From Desulfobacterales bacterium (GTDB lineage: Bacteria > Desulfobacterota > Desulfobacteria > Desulfobacterales > JAHEIW01): a stretch of 5,871 nt of DNA. Each line of letters opens with the position of its first letter. Positions within the stretch are counted from its first letter, which is position 1. The position numbers were made by a program, and so were the translations under genes. Positions 1-5,871 of the stretch are shown in pieces. The notes beneath the pieces were generated by a model, which did not search any database, had not been told where the DNA came from, and saw only the letters and a list, made by a program, of their open reading frames with translations. The stretch covers positions 1 to 5,871 of the forward strand of contig JAQYWI010000275.1 in NCBI GenBank assembly GCA_030145015.1, in the 5' to 3' direction.

Positions 1-561
1 GTTAAGCAGGATGAAATAAGTGGTAATTTAGCTGATTTTTTCGGGGGCACTGTGTACGATTCTATTCTGCCCGATTTTGGCCGTATAAAGGGCCAAGAAA
101 GGGAGCGCAACCTGCCCGCCATCTTTGCCATCGGGGCATCCTATCAATTGAACCCCAAAATCAGGTTGGAGACCAACTTCACGTACTATTTGAATGAAGA
201 TGCCGGTTTTGACGACATCCCCGGAACGTCCCGCGACGAAAGCGATGTGGACAACGGCTTTGAACTGGGTATTGCATTTGAATATGCTTTCTCCGATACA
301 CTGAAGGGCAGCGTTGGATATCTGTATACGGAAACCGGGGTTGACGCCGAGGATATGACGCCCTGGCTCCCCGAGTTGGGTGGCTATACCCTTGGGGCTG
401 GTTTGGCCTGGGAGGTGGTCCCCAACCTGGATTTAAACTTCGGCATCCTCCAGTGTTTCTACCAGGATGAAGATTTTATAGATCCCACCACTGGCTATAC
501 CATTAAATACGAAAAAGATATTACGCTCATGGCGTTTGGCGTTCAATACAAATTTATGTAA
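1..561 (+). CDS. Outer-membrane beta-barrel protein, OmpP1/FadL (long-chain fatty acid transporter) family, C-terminal part
   Basis: The reading frame is open from the first base, so this is the last 186 residues of a longer protein. FadL-family proteins are usually over 400 residues. The visible part alternates amphipathic strands with short acidic loops, for example an FAIGASYQL strand at about residues 42-50 and a strand with paired aromatics (FTYYLN) at about 60-65. It ends in the strand MAFGVQYKFM, whose penultimate Phe resembles the C-terminal aromatic signature used by the BAM complex to insert barrels. The family imports hydrophobic compounds such as fatty acids or aromatic hydrocarbons across the outer membrane. 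The substrate cannot be read from this fragment, and the N-terminal hatch is outside the window. The gene converges on the MutL remnant and shares its terminator. The barrel call is firm; the FadL subfamily is likely, with another 14-strand porin as the alternative. Confidence 0.72.
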   Translation, partial: VKQDEISGNLADFFGGTVYDSILPDFGRIKGQERERNLPAIFAIGASYQLNPKIRLETNFTYYLNEDAGFDDIPGTSRDESDVDNGFELGIAFEYAFSDTLKGSVGYLYTETGVDAEDMTPWLPELGGYTLGAGLAWEVVPNLDLNFGILQCFYQDEDFIDPTTGYTIKYEKDITLMAFGVQYKFM

Positions 562-570
562 AAAGATAAC

Positions 571-605
571 AAAAAAGCCAGGTTATAACCGGCCTTTTTG
601 TTTTT
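571..605. terminator. Bidirectional Rho-independent terminator between convergent genes
   Basis: An A-run followed by GCC, then the palindromic core GGTTATAACC, then GGCC and a T-run forms an interrupted hairpin with single-base bulges. It is A-rich on the left and T-rich on the right, so it reads as a terminator on both strands. It begins 9 bases after the + strand barrel gene stops and ends 6 bases before the - strand MutL frame stops. That placement fits termination of both converging transcripts. Confidence 0.75.
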
Positions 606-611
606 CCATGG

Positions 612-1211
612 CTAGACTATTCTTTTAAATGATTTCTCAAGCTCTCTCACACTCCATCGGATATAGATCGGCCGGCCGTGGGGGCAGTTGGAGGGCTGGT
701 CGCATTGATCGAGCTGGTCCAAAAGCTTCTTGATCTGCATGTCTGAAAGCTTCTGGTTGGCCCGGATAGCCCCGTGGCAGGCCATGAGTATCAGGCACTG
801 GTCCATGGCCTTTTCCAGGCCGGGTGTAAAGCCTATTTGTGCCATCTTTTCGACAATTTCCATAACCAGCGGTTTAACCTCTTTGTTTTCAAGCAGAGCC
901 GGGACCGATTTTACCACAAACGTATTTCCGCCAAAAGGCTCTATTTCCAGCCCCAGTTCATTTAAATCCGGAATCAGTTCTTCGAGAATTTTTGCTTCCC
1001 TGTATCCAAGGTCAATGGTTTCGGGGATAAGAAGTTTCTGGGATGACTTTTTTGAAGCAAGTGATCGGTTTTTAAGCTGCTCAAAAATGATCCGTTCATG
1101 GGCTGCGTGCTGGTCAATGAGTACAAGGCCTTCAGCAGACTCACAGAGAATGTATGTATCATGAAACTGACCGATCACCTTTAAATCACCGAATTTTTTT
1201 CTTACCCACAG
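612..1211 (-). pseudogene. mutL: MutL C-terminal endonuclease/dimerisation domain, truncated remnant lacking the ATPase domain
   Basis: MutL links MutS mismatch recognition to strand incision. This fragment covers only the C-terminal domain. Counting from the GTG at 1178, residues 3-11 are GQFHDTYIL, residues 22-33 are DQHAAHERIIFE (an exact match to the metal-binding nuclease motif DQHAx2Ex4E), residues 133-139 are ACHGAIR, residues 165-170 are CPHGRP, and FKR lies near the end. The usual nuclease motifs therefore look intact. Full MutL proteins are about 600 residues. The roughly 330-residue GHKL ATPase and transducer domains are absent in any frame upstream. MutL-like sequence fades at about 1196-1211, then a heptamer repeat is read through in frame until a TAG at 1287-1289. 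The only usual start codon is that GTG, with no ribosome-binding site before it. I infer a remnant of a deleted or rearranged gene. An expressed domain-only protein or an assembly join are alternatives. Confidence 0.8.
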
Positions 1212-1219
1212 CTTTGTCT

Positions 1220-1268
1220 GGATGCTGGATGCCGGATGCTGGGTTCGGGTTGCGGGATACCGGGTTGA
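1220..1268. repeat. Degenerate tandem heptamer repeat (about seven GG-starting units)
   Basis: Read in sevens from 1220, the + strand gives GGATGCT, GGATGCC, GGATGCT, GGGTTCG, GGTTGCG, GGATACC and GGGTTGA. Every unit begins with GG, and the first three differ at only one position. This is a short tandem repeat of the heptamer type dispersed in intergenic DNA of some bacteria. It lies exactly where recognisable MutL coding sequence ends, which suggests it was involved in, or accumulated at, the breakpoint. The unit phasing is directly visible. Whether other copies exist in the genome cannot be seen here. Confidence 0.7.
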
Positions 1269-1302
1269 GATTTCTTTTTTCGGGCACTAAATAGGGGCCG
1301 GA

Positions 1303-1428
1303 TTAACCCCCGGTTTTTATCAAGGAGCCTCCGGCCTCCACTTTTCCGTCATCAAAAGTCAAGACGCCGGCAGCAGAGATCAATATGATAAGAATTGTCC
1401 AAATAAAATGTTTTAAGACCAACTTCAT
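1303..1428 (-). CDS. Small hydrophobic or exported peptide, 41 residues, unknown function
   Basis: I do not recognise this gene. The ATG at 1428 is preceded by a strong AAGGAAG ribosome-binding site at 1440-1434, five bases away, which decides this start over an in-frame ATG further upstream at 1497. The product begins MKLVLKHF and then has a hydrophobic stretch at about residues 9-24 (IWTILIILISAAGVLT). A short polar tail follows: an acidic DDGKVE segment and a glycine-rich end, GGSLIKTGG. The layout is that of a signal peptide releasing a peptide of about 15-20 residues, or a single-span membrane microprotein. It sits 138 bases downstream of the phosphatase/EEP fusion on the same strand, so it may be the last gene of that operon or have its own promoter. 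No clear promoter was found. Because it is so short, a chance frame remains possible, but the ribosome-binding site and the N-terminal pattern argue for a real gene. Confidence 0.55.
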   Translation of the reverse strand: MKLVLKHFIWTILIILISAAGVLTFDDGKVEAGGSLIKTGG

Positions 1429-1433
1429 AATGA

Positions 1434-1440
1434 CTTCCTT
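1434..1440 (-). promoter_or_regulatory. Shine-Dalgarno site of the small peptide gene
   Basis: AAGGAAG on the - strand lies five bases before the ATG at 1428. It is as strong as any ribosome-binding site in the window, and it fixes the start of the 41-residue peptide at an internal ATG. Confidence 0.6.
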
Positions 1441-1566
1441 ATAGACATGTTTAACCTGTGCCATCCAGAAGACCTGAACGTGGGAAAACAACGTCAAAAT
1501 AGGAAAAGACCTTTTTGCCTCTTGATTTCATTCACCCCCGCATTTTGATTTCAGTTAGCACGCTAG

Positions 1567-3969
1567 TTAATCTTTTTCAGGAATTAGAACGTCAACAATG
1601 AGCGGCAGATGGTCGGAGGCGACGCGCGTAATATCGGTGTTCGGCACCTCAATACCGGCAACCTTTATCCCGAAATCTAAAAATACGTGATCGATTCGGG
1701 CCAGCGGATAGCGTGTAAATAAGGTACTTTTTGGGCGATGATTGCGAAAGTTCAGTTGTGCATCGTTGAGACGGTCGCGGAACCGTCGGCATACAGAGGA
1801 AAAGGGAAGTGCGTTGAAATCGCCACACAGAATGACCGGCCCGCTACAATCGGCATGGGACAGCCAGTCGCTTCCAAGTAACGCCTCGGCCTGTAGCCGG
1901 CGTTCTTTTGCCCAAAGCCCCAGGTGGGTGGTGATGAACTGAATTTCAATGCCGTCCACCTCTAAGGCAACCCATATTGCGCCACGGGGTTCCAGGTGCG
2001 CCTTGCCGGATAATCCCGGCAATTTACCGGCCCTGATCAGCCGCATGGGATAACGGGTCAGGATGGCATTGCCATAACGTCCTTTTTCCATATGGATGGT
2101 CGGAAGAAAGTGGGCTTTCATATCAAGATATCGCGCAATGACATGCGGCTGGTCCACGCCATTGGTTCGGAACGTGCCCACATCAAGTTCCTGAAGCGCA
2201 ACGATGTCCGGGGCATACTGGGCGATGACCCGTGCAGTCCGTTCGGGAAAAATCTTTCCATCCATGCCAATACAACTATGGACGTTGTATGTCATGATGC
2301 GAAGCGTTCGTGGTTTGCAAAATTCCCGATCCGGCTTCTTGGAAGATCTGGTTTCAGACCGGGCAAGGGCATGGATCGCGGCATTGCGAAGATCAAGGGG
2401 CCGAAAAAAACCTCGCTTATTCTTGGGAAGAAAAACATTGTCCGGAAACAGGGCAAAAGCCCTTGTCTCCTCGGATCCCGGTCCTGCATGGGCGCCGTTT
2501 TCCATAGGAAAACTGCAAGGATCAGCGCCATACCGCCATCCGCAGATAATAAAATCCCCTGCATCAGGATGGCTACACAATTCGATGAGATCCTGGGTAA
2601 CCTCATGGAGAAAAGGATGATCAGGGCCGAGGATTTTCGCCTTTTGTTCGGGCAAAATGAATTCACCTTCTTCAGTCCATGCCTTTAATTGGCCGGGGCC
2701 GTCTGTTACCATAACAAGGGGAACCTTTGCCGAATCCACGAGTTCTCTGGCCAGGCGATCCCGCTCGGCAGGCGTGCGATCACGGGGAGAATAGATAAAT
2801 CCCAGGGAGCCCATCGCCACTAGGACGAACTTCGGATTTTTTGATTCTGCTTTGGCTTTGCGAAGGATAGGAAAGAGTTTTTGAATTTTCTTTCCGCCGA
2901 GATGTCTTACGCGCTGGTACTCGATTCCACCCTGATTGTTGCCCTGAACATCGGTGCGTTGGTCCCCCAGACGATCAAAGACGTTGGCCACCGCTTCCTG
3001 TATGGTCCGGCCATGTTGTTTGGGATAGGGAAGGGTGTCTTCCTGTCCGTGGTCGGAATAAATCCAGACGCTGTAATCCCGGCGGGCGGAACGATTTGCT
3101 GTCCGCCATATCCGGGCAATGGCGTCATCGATTCCCTTAAGTGTCCAGTGCGCAAATATCGATGATGGTCCCCGGCGATGGGCCTGTTCATCGTAGCCGA
3201 GCAGGTTAAGATGAACAACAGGAAGTCCTCTTGCCACATCAATTTTAGCACCAATGGTAAGCAGCTCACGGAGTAAAATGGTTATTCCAACGCGCGTGGG
3301 TACAAATTTCAGCTCTTTTAAAAGATCTTGGCCTGCAATCAGCCCGCGAATTGAGTCAACTATGGCCAGGAAAAACTCGACGAGCAAAAGAACGGCCGTT
3401 CGCACGAAACTGTATGGGTTGGAAAGAATAAAAAAAGGCAGTGCCAAGCGATTGGCTGCTTGTAGAATCGTTCCCCATCCGATTGATGACGTGCAGAAGT
3501 GGGGTTCTTGGGCACCGCCGGTATAAATGTCAGAATAAGCGCTGCCGCCCTTAAAAAGGGGGTCACCTATTTTTTCAAGTTTGTGTTCAATGTCCAAAGC
3601 CGCAACGGGATCAAACATTCGTATAATTTTGCCGGTATCGTGATCCTTGTAACTAAAGGCCGGGACTGAGCACTTGACACCATAGAAGAGCTCACCCTGA
3701 ACTCCCGGCGTGCTCGAAGGTAAGCCGGAGTATAGCGTATGTAATCTGTAACGCTCATACTTGAGGAGGTCGGATAGAAAAGGCATTTTGCCTTTTTCAA
3801 GTGCCCGGTTCAACTGCGTATGGGAAAGACCGTCGACTTGAATCATGACAAGACCGGGTGTTGTGGCTGTCTCCTTGGATTTCGTGAGTCGCAGCAAGTG
3901 GATCAACCACTCACTGCGACTGAACCACATGCGCAGCCTTCTTAAAAATATTTCAAAGCGGTAGATCAT
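1567..3969 (-). CDS. Fusion protein: alkaline phosphatase superfamily (phosphodiesterase/nucleotide pyrophosphatase type) domain plus EEP-family hydrolase domain
   Basis: Two metal-dependent phosphoesterase domains occur in one 800-residue chain. Residues about 38-535 resemble the alkaline phosphatase superfamily: D46 in VMIQVDGLSH, a probable nucleophile T87 in LPSSTPGVQG, D260 and H264 in GYDEQAHRRGP, D306-H307 in YSDHGQE, and H494 in NGAHAGPG. The metal set therefore looks complete. Residues about 555-797 are an EEP (DNase I/sphingomyelinase fold) domain with N562 in TYNVH, E594 in LQELD, H682 in TTHLG, D717 and N719 in GDFNA, D760 in RIDH, and D786-H787 in SDHLP, all present. It resembles YbhP-type proteins. 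Residues 188-207 are strongly hydrophobic, but there is no signal peptide, so a cytoplasmic, membrane-associated enzyme is likely. An alternative ATG at 3930 (residue 14) has a better AAGAAGG ribosome-binding site six bases upstream and may be the true start. The gene follows the glycosyltransferase by 64 bases. A phospholipid, glycolipid or glycan phosphodiester substrate is inferred only. Confidence 0.85.
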   Translation of the reverse strand: MIYRFEIFLRRLRMWFSRSEWLIHLLRLTKSKETATTPGLVMIQVDGLSHTQLNRALEKGKMPFLSDLLKYERYRLHTLYSGLPSSTPGVQGELFYGVKCSVPAFSYKDHDTGKIIRMFDPVAALDIEHKLEKIGDPLFKGGSAYSDIYTGGAQEPHFCTSSIGWGTILQAANRLALPFFILSNPYSFVRTAVLLLVEFFLAIVDSIRGLIAGQDLLKELKFVPTRVGITILLRELLTIGAKIDVARGLPVVHLNLLGYDEQAHRRGPSSIFAHWTLKGIDDAIARIWRTANRSARRDYSVWIYSDHGQEDTLPYPKQHGRTIQEAVANVFDRLGDQRTDVQGNNQGGIEYQRVRHLGGKKIQKLFPILRKAKAESKNPKFVLVAMGSLGFIYSPRDRTPAERDRLARELVDSAKVPLVMVTDGPGQLKAWTEEGEFILPEQKAKILGPDHPFLHEVTQDLIELCSHPDAGDFIICGWRYGADPCSFPMENGAHAGPGSEETRAFALFPDNVFLPKNKRGFFRPLDLRNAAIHALARSETRSSKKPDREFCKPRTLRIMTYNVHSCIGMDGKIFPERTARVIAQYAPDIVALQELDVGTFRTNGVDQPHVIARYLDMKAHFLPTIHMEKGRYGNAILTRYPMRLIRAGKLPGLSGKAHLEPRGAIWVALEVDGIEIQFITTHLGLWAKERRLQAEALLGSDWLSHADCSGPVILCGDFNALPFSSVCRRFRDRLNDAQLNFRNHRPKSTLFTRYPLARIDHVFLDFGIKVAGIEVPNTDITRVASDHLPLIVDVLIPEKD
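3937..3943 (-). promoter_or_regulatory. Shine-Dalgarno-like site favouring an internal start of the fusion gene
   Basis: AAGAAGG on the - strand lies six bases before an in-frame ATG at 3930. The upstream ATG at 3969 has only a weak AAGAAA-like sequence before it. The choice changes the N-terminus by 13 residues (a basic, amphipathic MIYRFEIFLRRLR) and does not touch the catalytic domains. Confidence 0.4.
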
Positions 3970-4033
3970 GGTTTTGTTTCTTATTGCGGATCATTAGTGG
4001 TGAATGCAGTGACTGTCGTTTCGGCCGATACTT

Positions 4034-5242
4034 TCAAGACTTCCCCAGTGATAGGGATGCCGTCCAGGCACGAAATTTATCATGCCTGGAAGTCGGTCCC
4101 TTTTCCAATAGAGTCTCATAACACTCCAGCGCTTTTTCCACCAAACGGTCTATGGAAAAGAGTTGTGCGGTTTGCACAGCACCCTTCCTGAGTTTATGCT
4201 TTTGTTTAGAATCAAGAACGGCAATCCATTCCAAAGCGGATGCGAAATCTGCAATGCTTTCGATACCAAGAAGCCTGCCGTTGATCTGATCGATAACAAC
4301 TTCACGGGCACCGGGCGCATCCAGGCCAACCACGGGAACGCCCGCTGCCATGGCTTCGGTAAGGACCATTCCCTGTGTCTCGGTCTTTGATGCAATTGCA
4401 AATACATCCATGGCCTTGTAGGCGCTCGTAAGCAGGGGATGATCGAGGCTGCCAGCAAAGTGTATGCTGCCTGGAATTCCTTCCCTGAAGAAAATCTTTC
4501 GAATGGCTTTCTGCGATGGCCCGCTGCCGATAACCAGGAAATGGGCCCGGCTTTCGGCCTTTAAAAACCTGGCAACAGCTGCGGACAAAAATTGAAGATT
4601 CTTTTCTGGTGCAAGCCGACCCACATGACCAACAACAAAAGCATCTTCTGGAATACCCATGGCCATTCGAAAGCCCGGTCCGCTACCACCGTCGAATCGC
4701 TCGAAATGAACCCCGGTGGGAACAACACTGATGGGCGTCTCGACCCCGCGTTTGAGAAGGATAGAAGCGACACTCTCGCTCGGGGCAAAGATCTGATCGC
4801 AGAGATTGGCATAACGGGTTGAAAGATCTATGCTGAACCGTTTTAGCACTTTAGAATCGCCGGGAAGGTAGTGGGTATATTGTTCGTACATGGTGTGGTG
4901 AGTGAAAACCAGGGGAAGTTTATGCATGTGGGCCACGCGCAGCGCCGTCCATCCGATCAGGAAAGGATGATGGGAGTGAACAATGTCGGGTTTGAATTTC
5001 TCGATGGCTTTGGTGAGAAACCCCGGAATCGGTAAAGGGACCGAAAAATCACTCCCTTTGAAGTGGTGGATCGACGGAATGCGAATGACGTCCATATCGT
5101 TTTCAGGTATGTTTTCATACTGCGGTGCGACGACCATCACCCGGTGGCCCTGTTTTCGATATCCATCCGTGAAAGACTGCACAGAACGGGCAACGCCACC
5201 GACATGTGGTATAAAGGTATTGGTCATCATGAGAATATTCAT
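4034..5242 (-). CDS. Glycosyltransferase family 4 (GT-B fold), similar to diacylglycerol glucosyltransferases
   Basis: This is a complete 402-residue retaining glycosyltransferase that transfers a sugar from a nucleotide-sugar donor. The N-terminal Rossmann half starts MNILMMTNTFIPHVGG, with the glycine loop GGVARSV at 15-21, and contains VHSHHPFLIG at 88-97 and FTHHTMYEQYTHYLP at 113-127. The last is characteristic of 1,2-diacylglycerol 3-glucosyltransferase (alMGS) relatives. The C-terminal donor-binding half has GRLAPEKN at 208-215 (R209 and K214 contact the donor phosphate in the family) and the EX7E motif E288-E296, followed by AMAAGVPVV. The ATG overlaps the stop of the upstream gene as ATGA, and AAGGAGA lies nine bases before it, so translation is probably coupled. 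The last 20 or so residues, after CYETLLEKG, exceed the usual family end and are encoded by an inverted repeat and adjoining sequence. The lipid acceptor is inferred; a polysaccharide or O-antigen acceptor is the alternative. Confidence 0.88.
   Translation of the reverse strand: MNILMMTNTFIPHVGGVARSVQSFTDGYRKQGHRVMVVAPQYENIPENDMDVIRIPSIHHFKGSDFSVPLPIPGFLTKAIEKFKPDIVHSHHPFLIGWTALRVAHMHKLPLVFTHHTMYEQYTHYLPGDSKVLKRFSIDLSTRYANLCDQIFAPSESVASILLKRGVETPISVVPTGVHFERFDGGSGPGFRMAMGIPEDAFVVGHVGRLAPEKNLQFLSAAVARFLKAESRAHFLVIGSGPSQKAIRKIFFREGIPGSIHFAGSLDHPLLTSAYKAMDVFAIASKTETQGMVLTEAMAAGVPVVGLDAPGAREVVIDQINGRLLGIESIADFASALEWIAVLDSKQKHKLRKGAVQTAQLFSIDRLVEKALECYETLLEKGPTSRHDKFRAWTASLSLGKS
4064..4089. repeat. 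Perfect 7-bp inverted repeat in the 3' end of the glycosyltransferase gene
   Basis: CCAGGCA at 4064-4070 and TGCCTGG at 4083-4089 are exact reverse complements around a 12-base AT-rich loop. The hairpin lies inside the coding tail, 28 bases upstream of the stop codon, and has no T-run on the - strand, so it is not a standard terminator. It could be a mobile palindromic element or an mRNA-stabilising hairpin between two operon genes. Confidence 0.45.
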
Positions 5243-5871
5243 AGGATAATGTCTCCTTCACGCCTTAGTGTGATGCAATCCTGATCCGGCTCGGTAATAG
5301 CAGGGGCAAAGCCGGGAAGGCGGACTTCAATACACGGCGGCTTCTCGTGCCATAATCCTTGCCAGACAGCAACGAATGTATCCTTTTCGGGTTTGATGGA
5401 AAGTAAAATGCTGCCAAAAGTAGTTGGGGCAGGGCCGAAGGAAAGGCTTTCCCCGCACCTGAGCCAATCTTGAGGAATTCCGGAAGCCAGGATTAGACGG
5501 TTGCCTTCCTCACGCACAAAACAATTGCGAATGATAAGCACCCATTCGGCTGCGGCCCAGACGTGTTGTCCATCACCCATACACCCGCCCCGCGTCCGGG
5601 GGTGAATCGCCTCGGGCCACTGACCGGTTGGCGAAGCCAGCTTTGCTACCGAGGCCGCCAAATCAAAGTAACGAGGATCTCCGGCACGAAGTAAAACCTG
5701 GGCAACGTGCAGGGTGAGATAGGCGTTAATGCCGGAATGAATCATATCCTGATAAAATCCGCCGTCGATGAAGCAATTCTTTAGGAGAAAGTCGACCGTA
5801 TCGAGCAACCGGGAATCATCCGGCGGAAAGATCTTGAGCGGATAACCGGCGGCCAGAGATCCGATGGCGCC
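5239..5871 (-). CDS. Glycosidase-like protein of the (alpha/alpha)6-barrel (six-hairpin) type, C-terminal part
   Basis: The frame is open through the right edge of the window, so the visible 210 residues are the C-terminal part of a longer protein. The first half is helical, with alternating hydrophobic helices and aromatic/acidic loops. Examples are CFIDGGFYQDMIHSGINAYL at about 32-51, TGQWPEAIHP at about 88-97 and MGDGQHVWAAAEWVL at about 104-118. Trp/Glu-bearing loops feeding into helices are typical of glucoamylase, trehalase and debranching-enzyme barrels. The second half (about 125-210) looks like the short beta-domain that closes such enzymes, with GIPQDWL and an FGSILLSIKP strand. E93 in WPEAIHP is a candidate catalytic or binding acid, but this is inference. 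The stop overlaps the start of the glycosyltransferase by four bases (ATGA), placing both genes in one operon. The exact GH family, substrate and catalytic pair cannot be settled from this part. Confidence 0.6.
   Translation of the reverse strand, partial: GAIGSLAAGYPLKIFPPDDSRLLDTVDFLLKNCFIDGGFYQDMIHSGINAYLTLHVAQVLLRAGDPRYFDLAASVAKLASPTGQWPEAIHPRTRGGCMGDGQHVWAAAEWVLIIRNCFVREEGNRLILASGIPQDWLRCGESLSFGPAPTTFGSILLSIKPEKDTFVAVWQGLWHEKPPCIEVRLPGFAPAITEPDQDCITLRREGDIIL
5252..5258 (-). promoter_or_regulatory. Shine-Dalgarno site of the glycosyltransferase gene
   Basis: AAGGAGA on the - strand lies inside the end of the upstream glycosidase-like gene, nine bases before the overlapping ATG at 5242. 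It supports this start codon and translational coupling of the two genes. Confidence 0.7.

Noticed and set aside
730..1164. 144-residue open frame on the + strand
   Set aside because: It is antisense to the MutL C-terminal motifs DQHAAHERIIFE and CPHGRP, has a Ser/Arg-biased composition, and has no ribosome-binding site that I can see.
1294..1319. GGGG/CCCC hairpin followed by a T-run on the + strand
   Set aside because: The stem is only four pairs, overlaps the end of the small peptide gene, and faces a strand with no gene to terminate.
1440..1466. Sigma-54-like promoter (TGGCAC on the - strand)
   Set aside because: The -24 half is good, but the -12 half lacks the required GC dinucleotide at the right spacing.
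1429..1497. Longer version of the small peptide starting at an ATG at 1497
   Set aside because: The extra 23 residues put a polar segment before the hydrophobic stretch, and no comparable ribosome-binding site precedes them. The internal ATG at 1428 has a strong one.
1469..1497. Sigma-70 promoter for the small peptide gene, with TTGACG at 1497-1492 on the - strand
   Set aside because: At 17 bases spacing the -10 position reads GGTCTT, which is not a credible -10 box.
2092..2688. 198-residue open frame on the + strand
   Set aside because: It lies wholly opposite the fusion gene, whose two domains keep all their catalytic motifs across this region. The product is rich in basic residues with no recognisable motif, as expected for an antisense shadow.

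Overview
The window looks like bacterial chromosome from a Gram-negative organism of moderate GC. A deltaproteobacterial (Desulfobacterota-like) source is my best guess. The signs are a FadL/OmpP1-type outer-membrane barrel ending in an aromatic-rich last strand, a MutL C-terminal domain of the endonuclease type (which E. coli lacks), and a degenerate GG-starting heptamer repeat of a kind I associate with that group. The assignment rests on recognition alone, without any search.

Layout. On the + strand, bases 1-561 hold the last 186 residues of an outer-membrane porin-like protein. A short two-sided hairpin terminator follows at about 571-605. All other genes lie on the - strand. Read in the direction of transcription (right to left), they are: the C-terminal 210 residues of a probable (alpha/alpha)6-barrel glycosidase-like protein (5871-5239); a complete GT4 glycosyltransferase of the glycolipid-synthase type (5242-4034), joined to the previous gene by an ATGA overlap; an unusual 800-residue fusion of an alkaline-phosphatase/nucleotide-pyrophosphatase-type domain with an endonuclease/exonuclease/phosphatase (EEP) domain (3969-1567); a 41-residue peptide with a hydrophobic N-terminus and a strong ribosome-binding site (1428-1303); and a MutL fragment (about 1211-612) with no ATPase domain, whose 5' side dissolves into a heptamer repeat and an in-frame stop.

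How the genes may work together. The glycosidase-like protein, GT4 enzyme and phosphatase/EEP fusion look like one operon. The GT4 enzyme resembles diacylglycerol glucosyltransferases, and the EEP half resembles YbhP-type proteins, found beside a cardiolipin synthase in E. coli. The phosphatase half has a hydrophobic insert but no signal peptide. A coherent inference is building and trimming of a membrane glycolipid or envelope glycan at the inner face of the cytoplasmic membrane; this is not shown by the sequence. The MutL fragment appears to be a remnant left by a rearrangement near the repeat.

The most unusual items are the two-enzyme fusion, the MutL C-terminal domain with intact nuclease motifs but no N-terminal half, and the small peptide gene. 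I saw no CRISPR array, tRNA, rRNA, transposase or phage gene.
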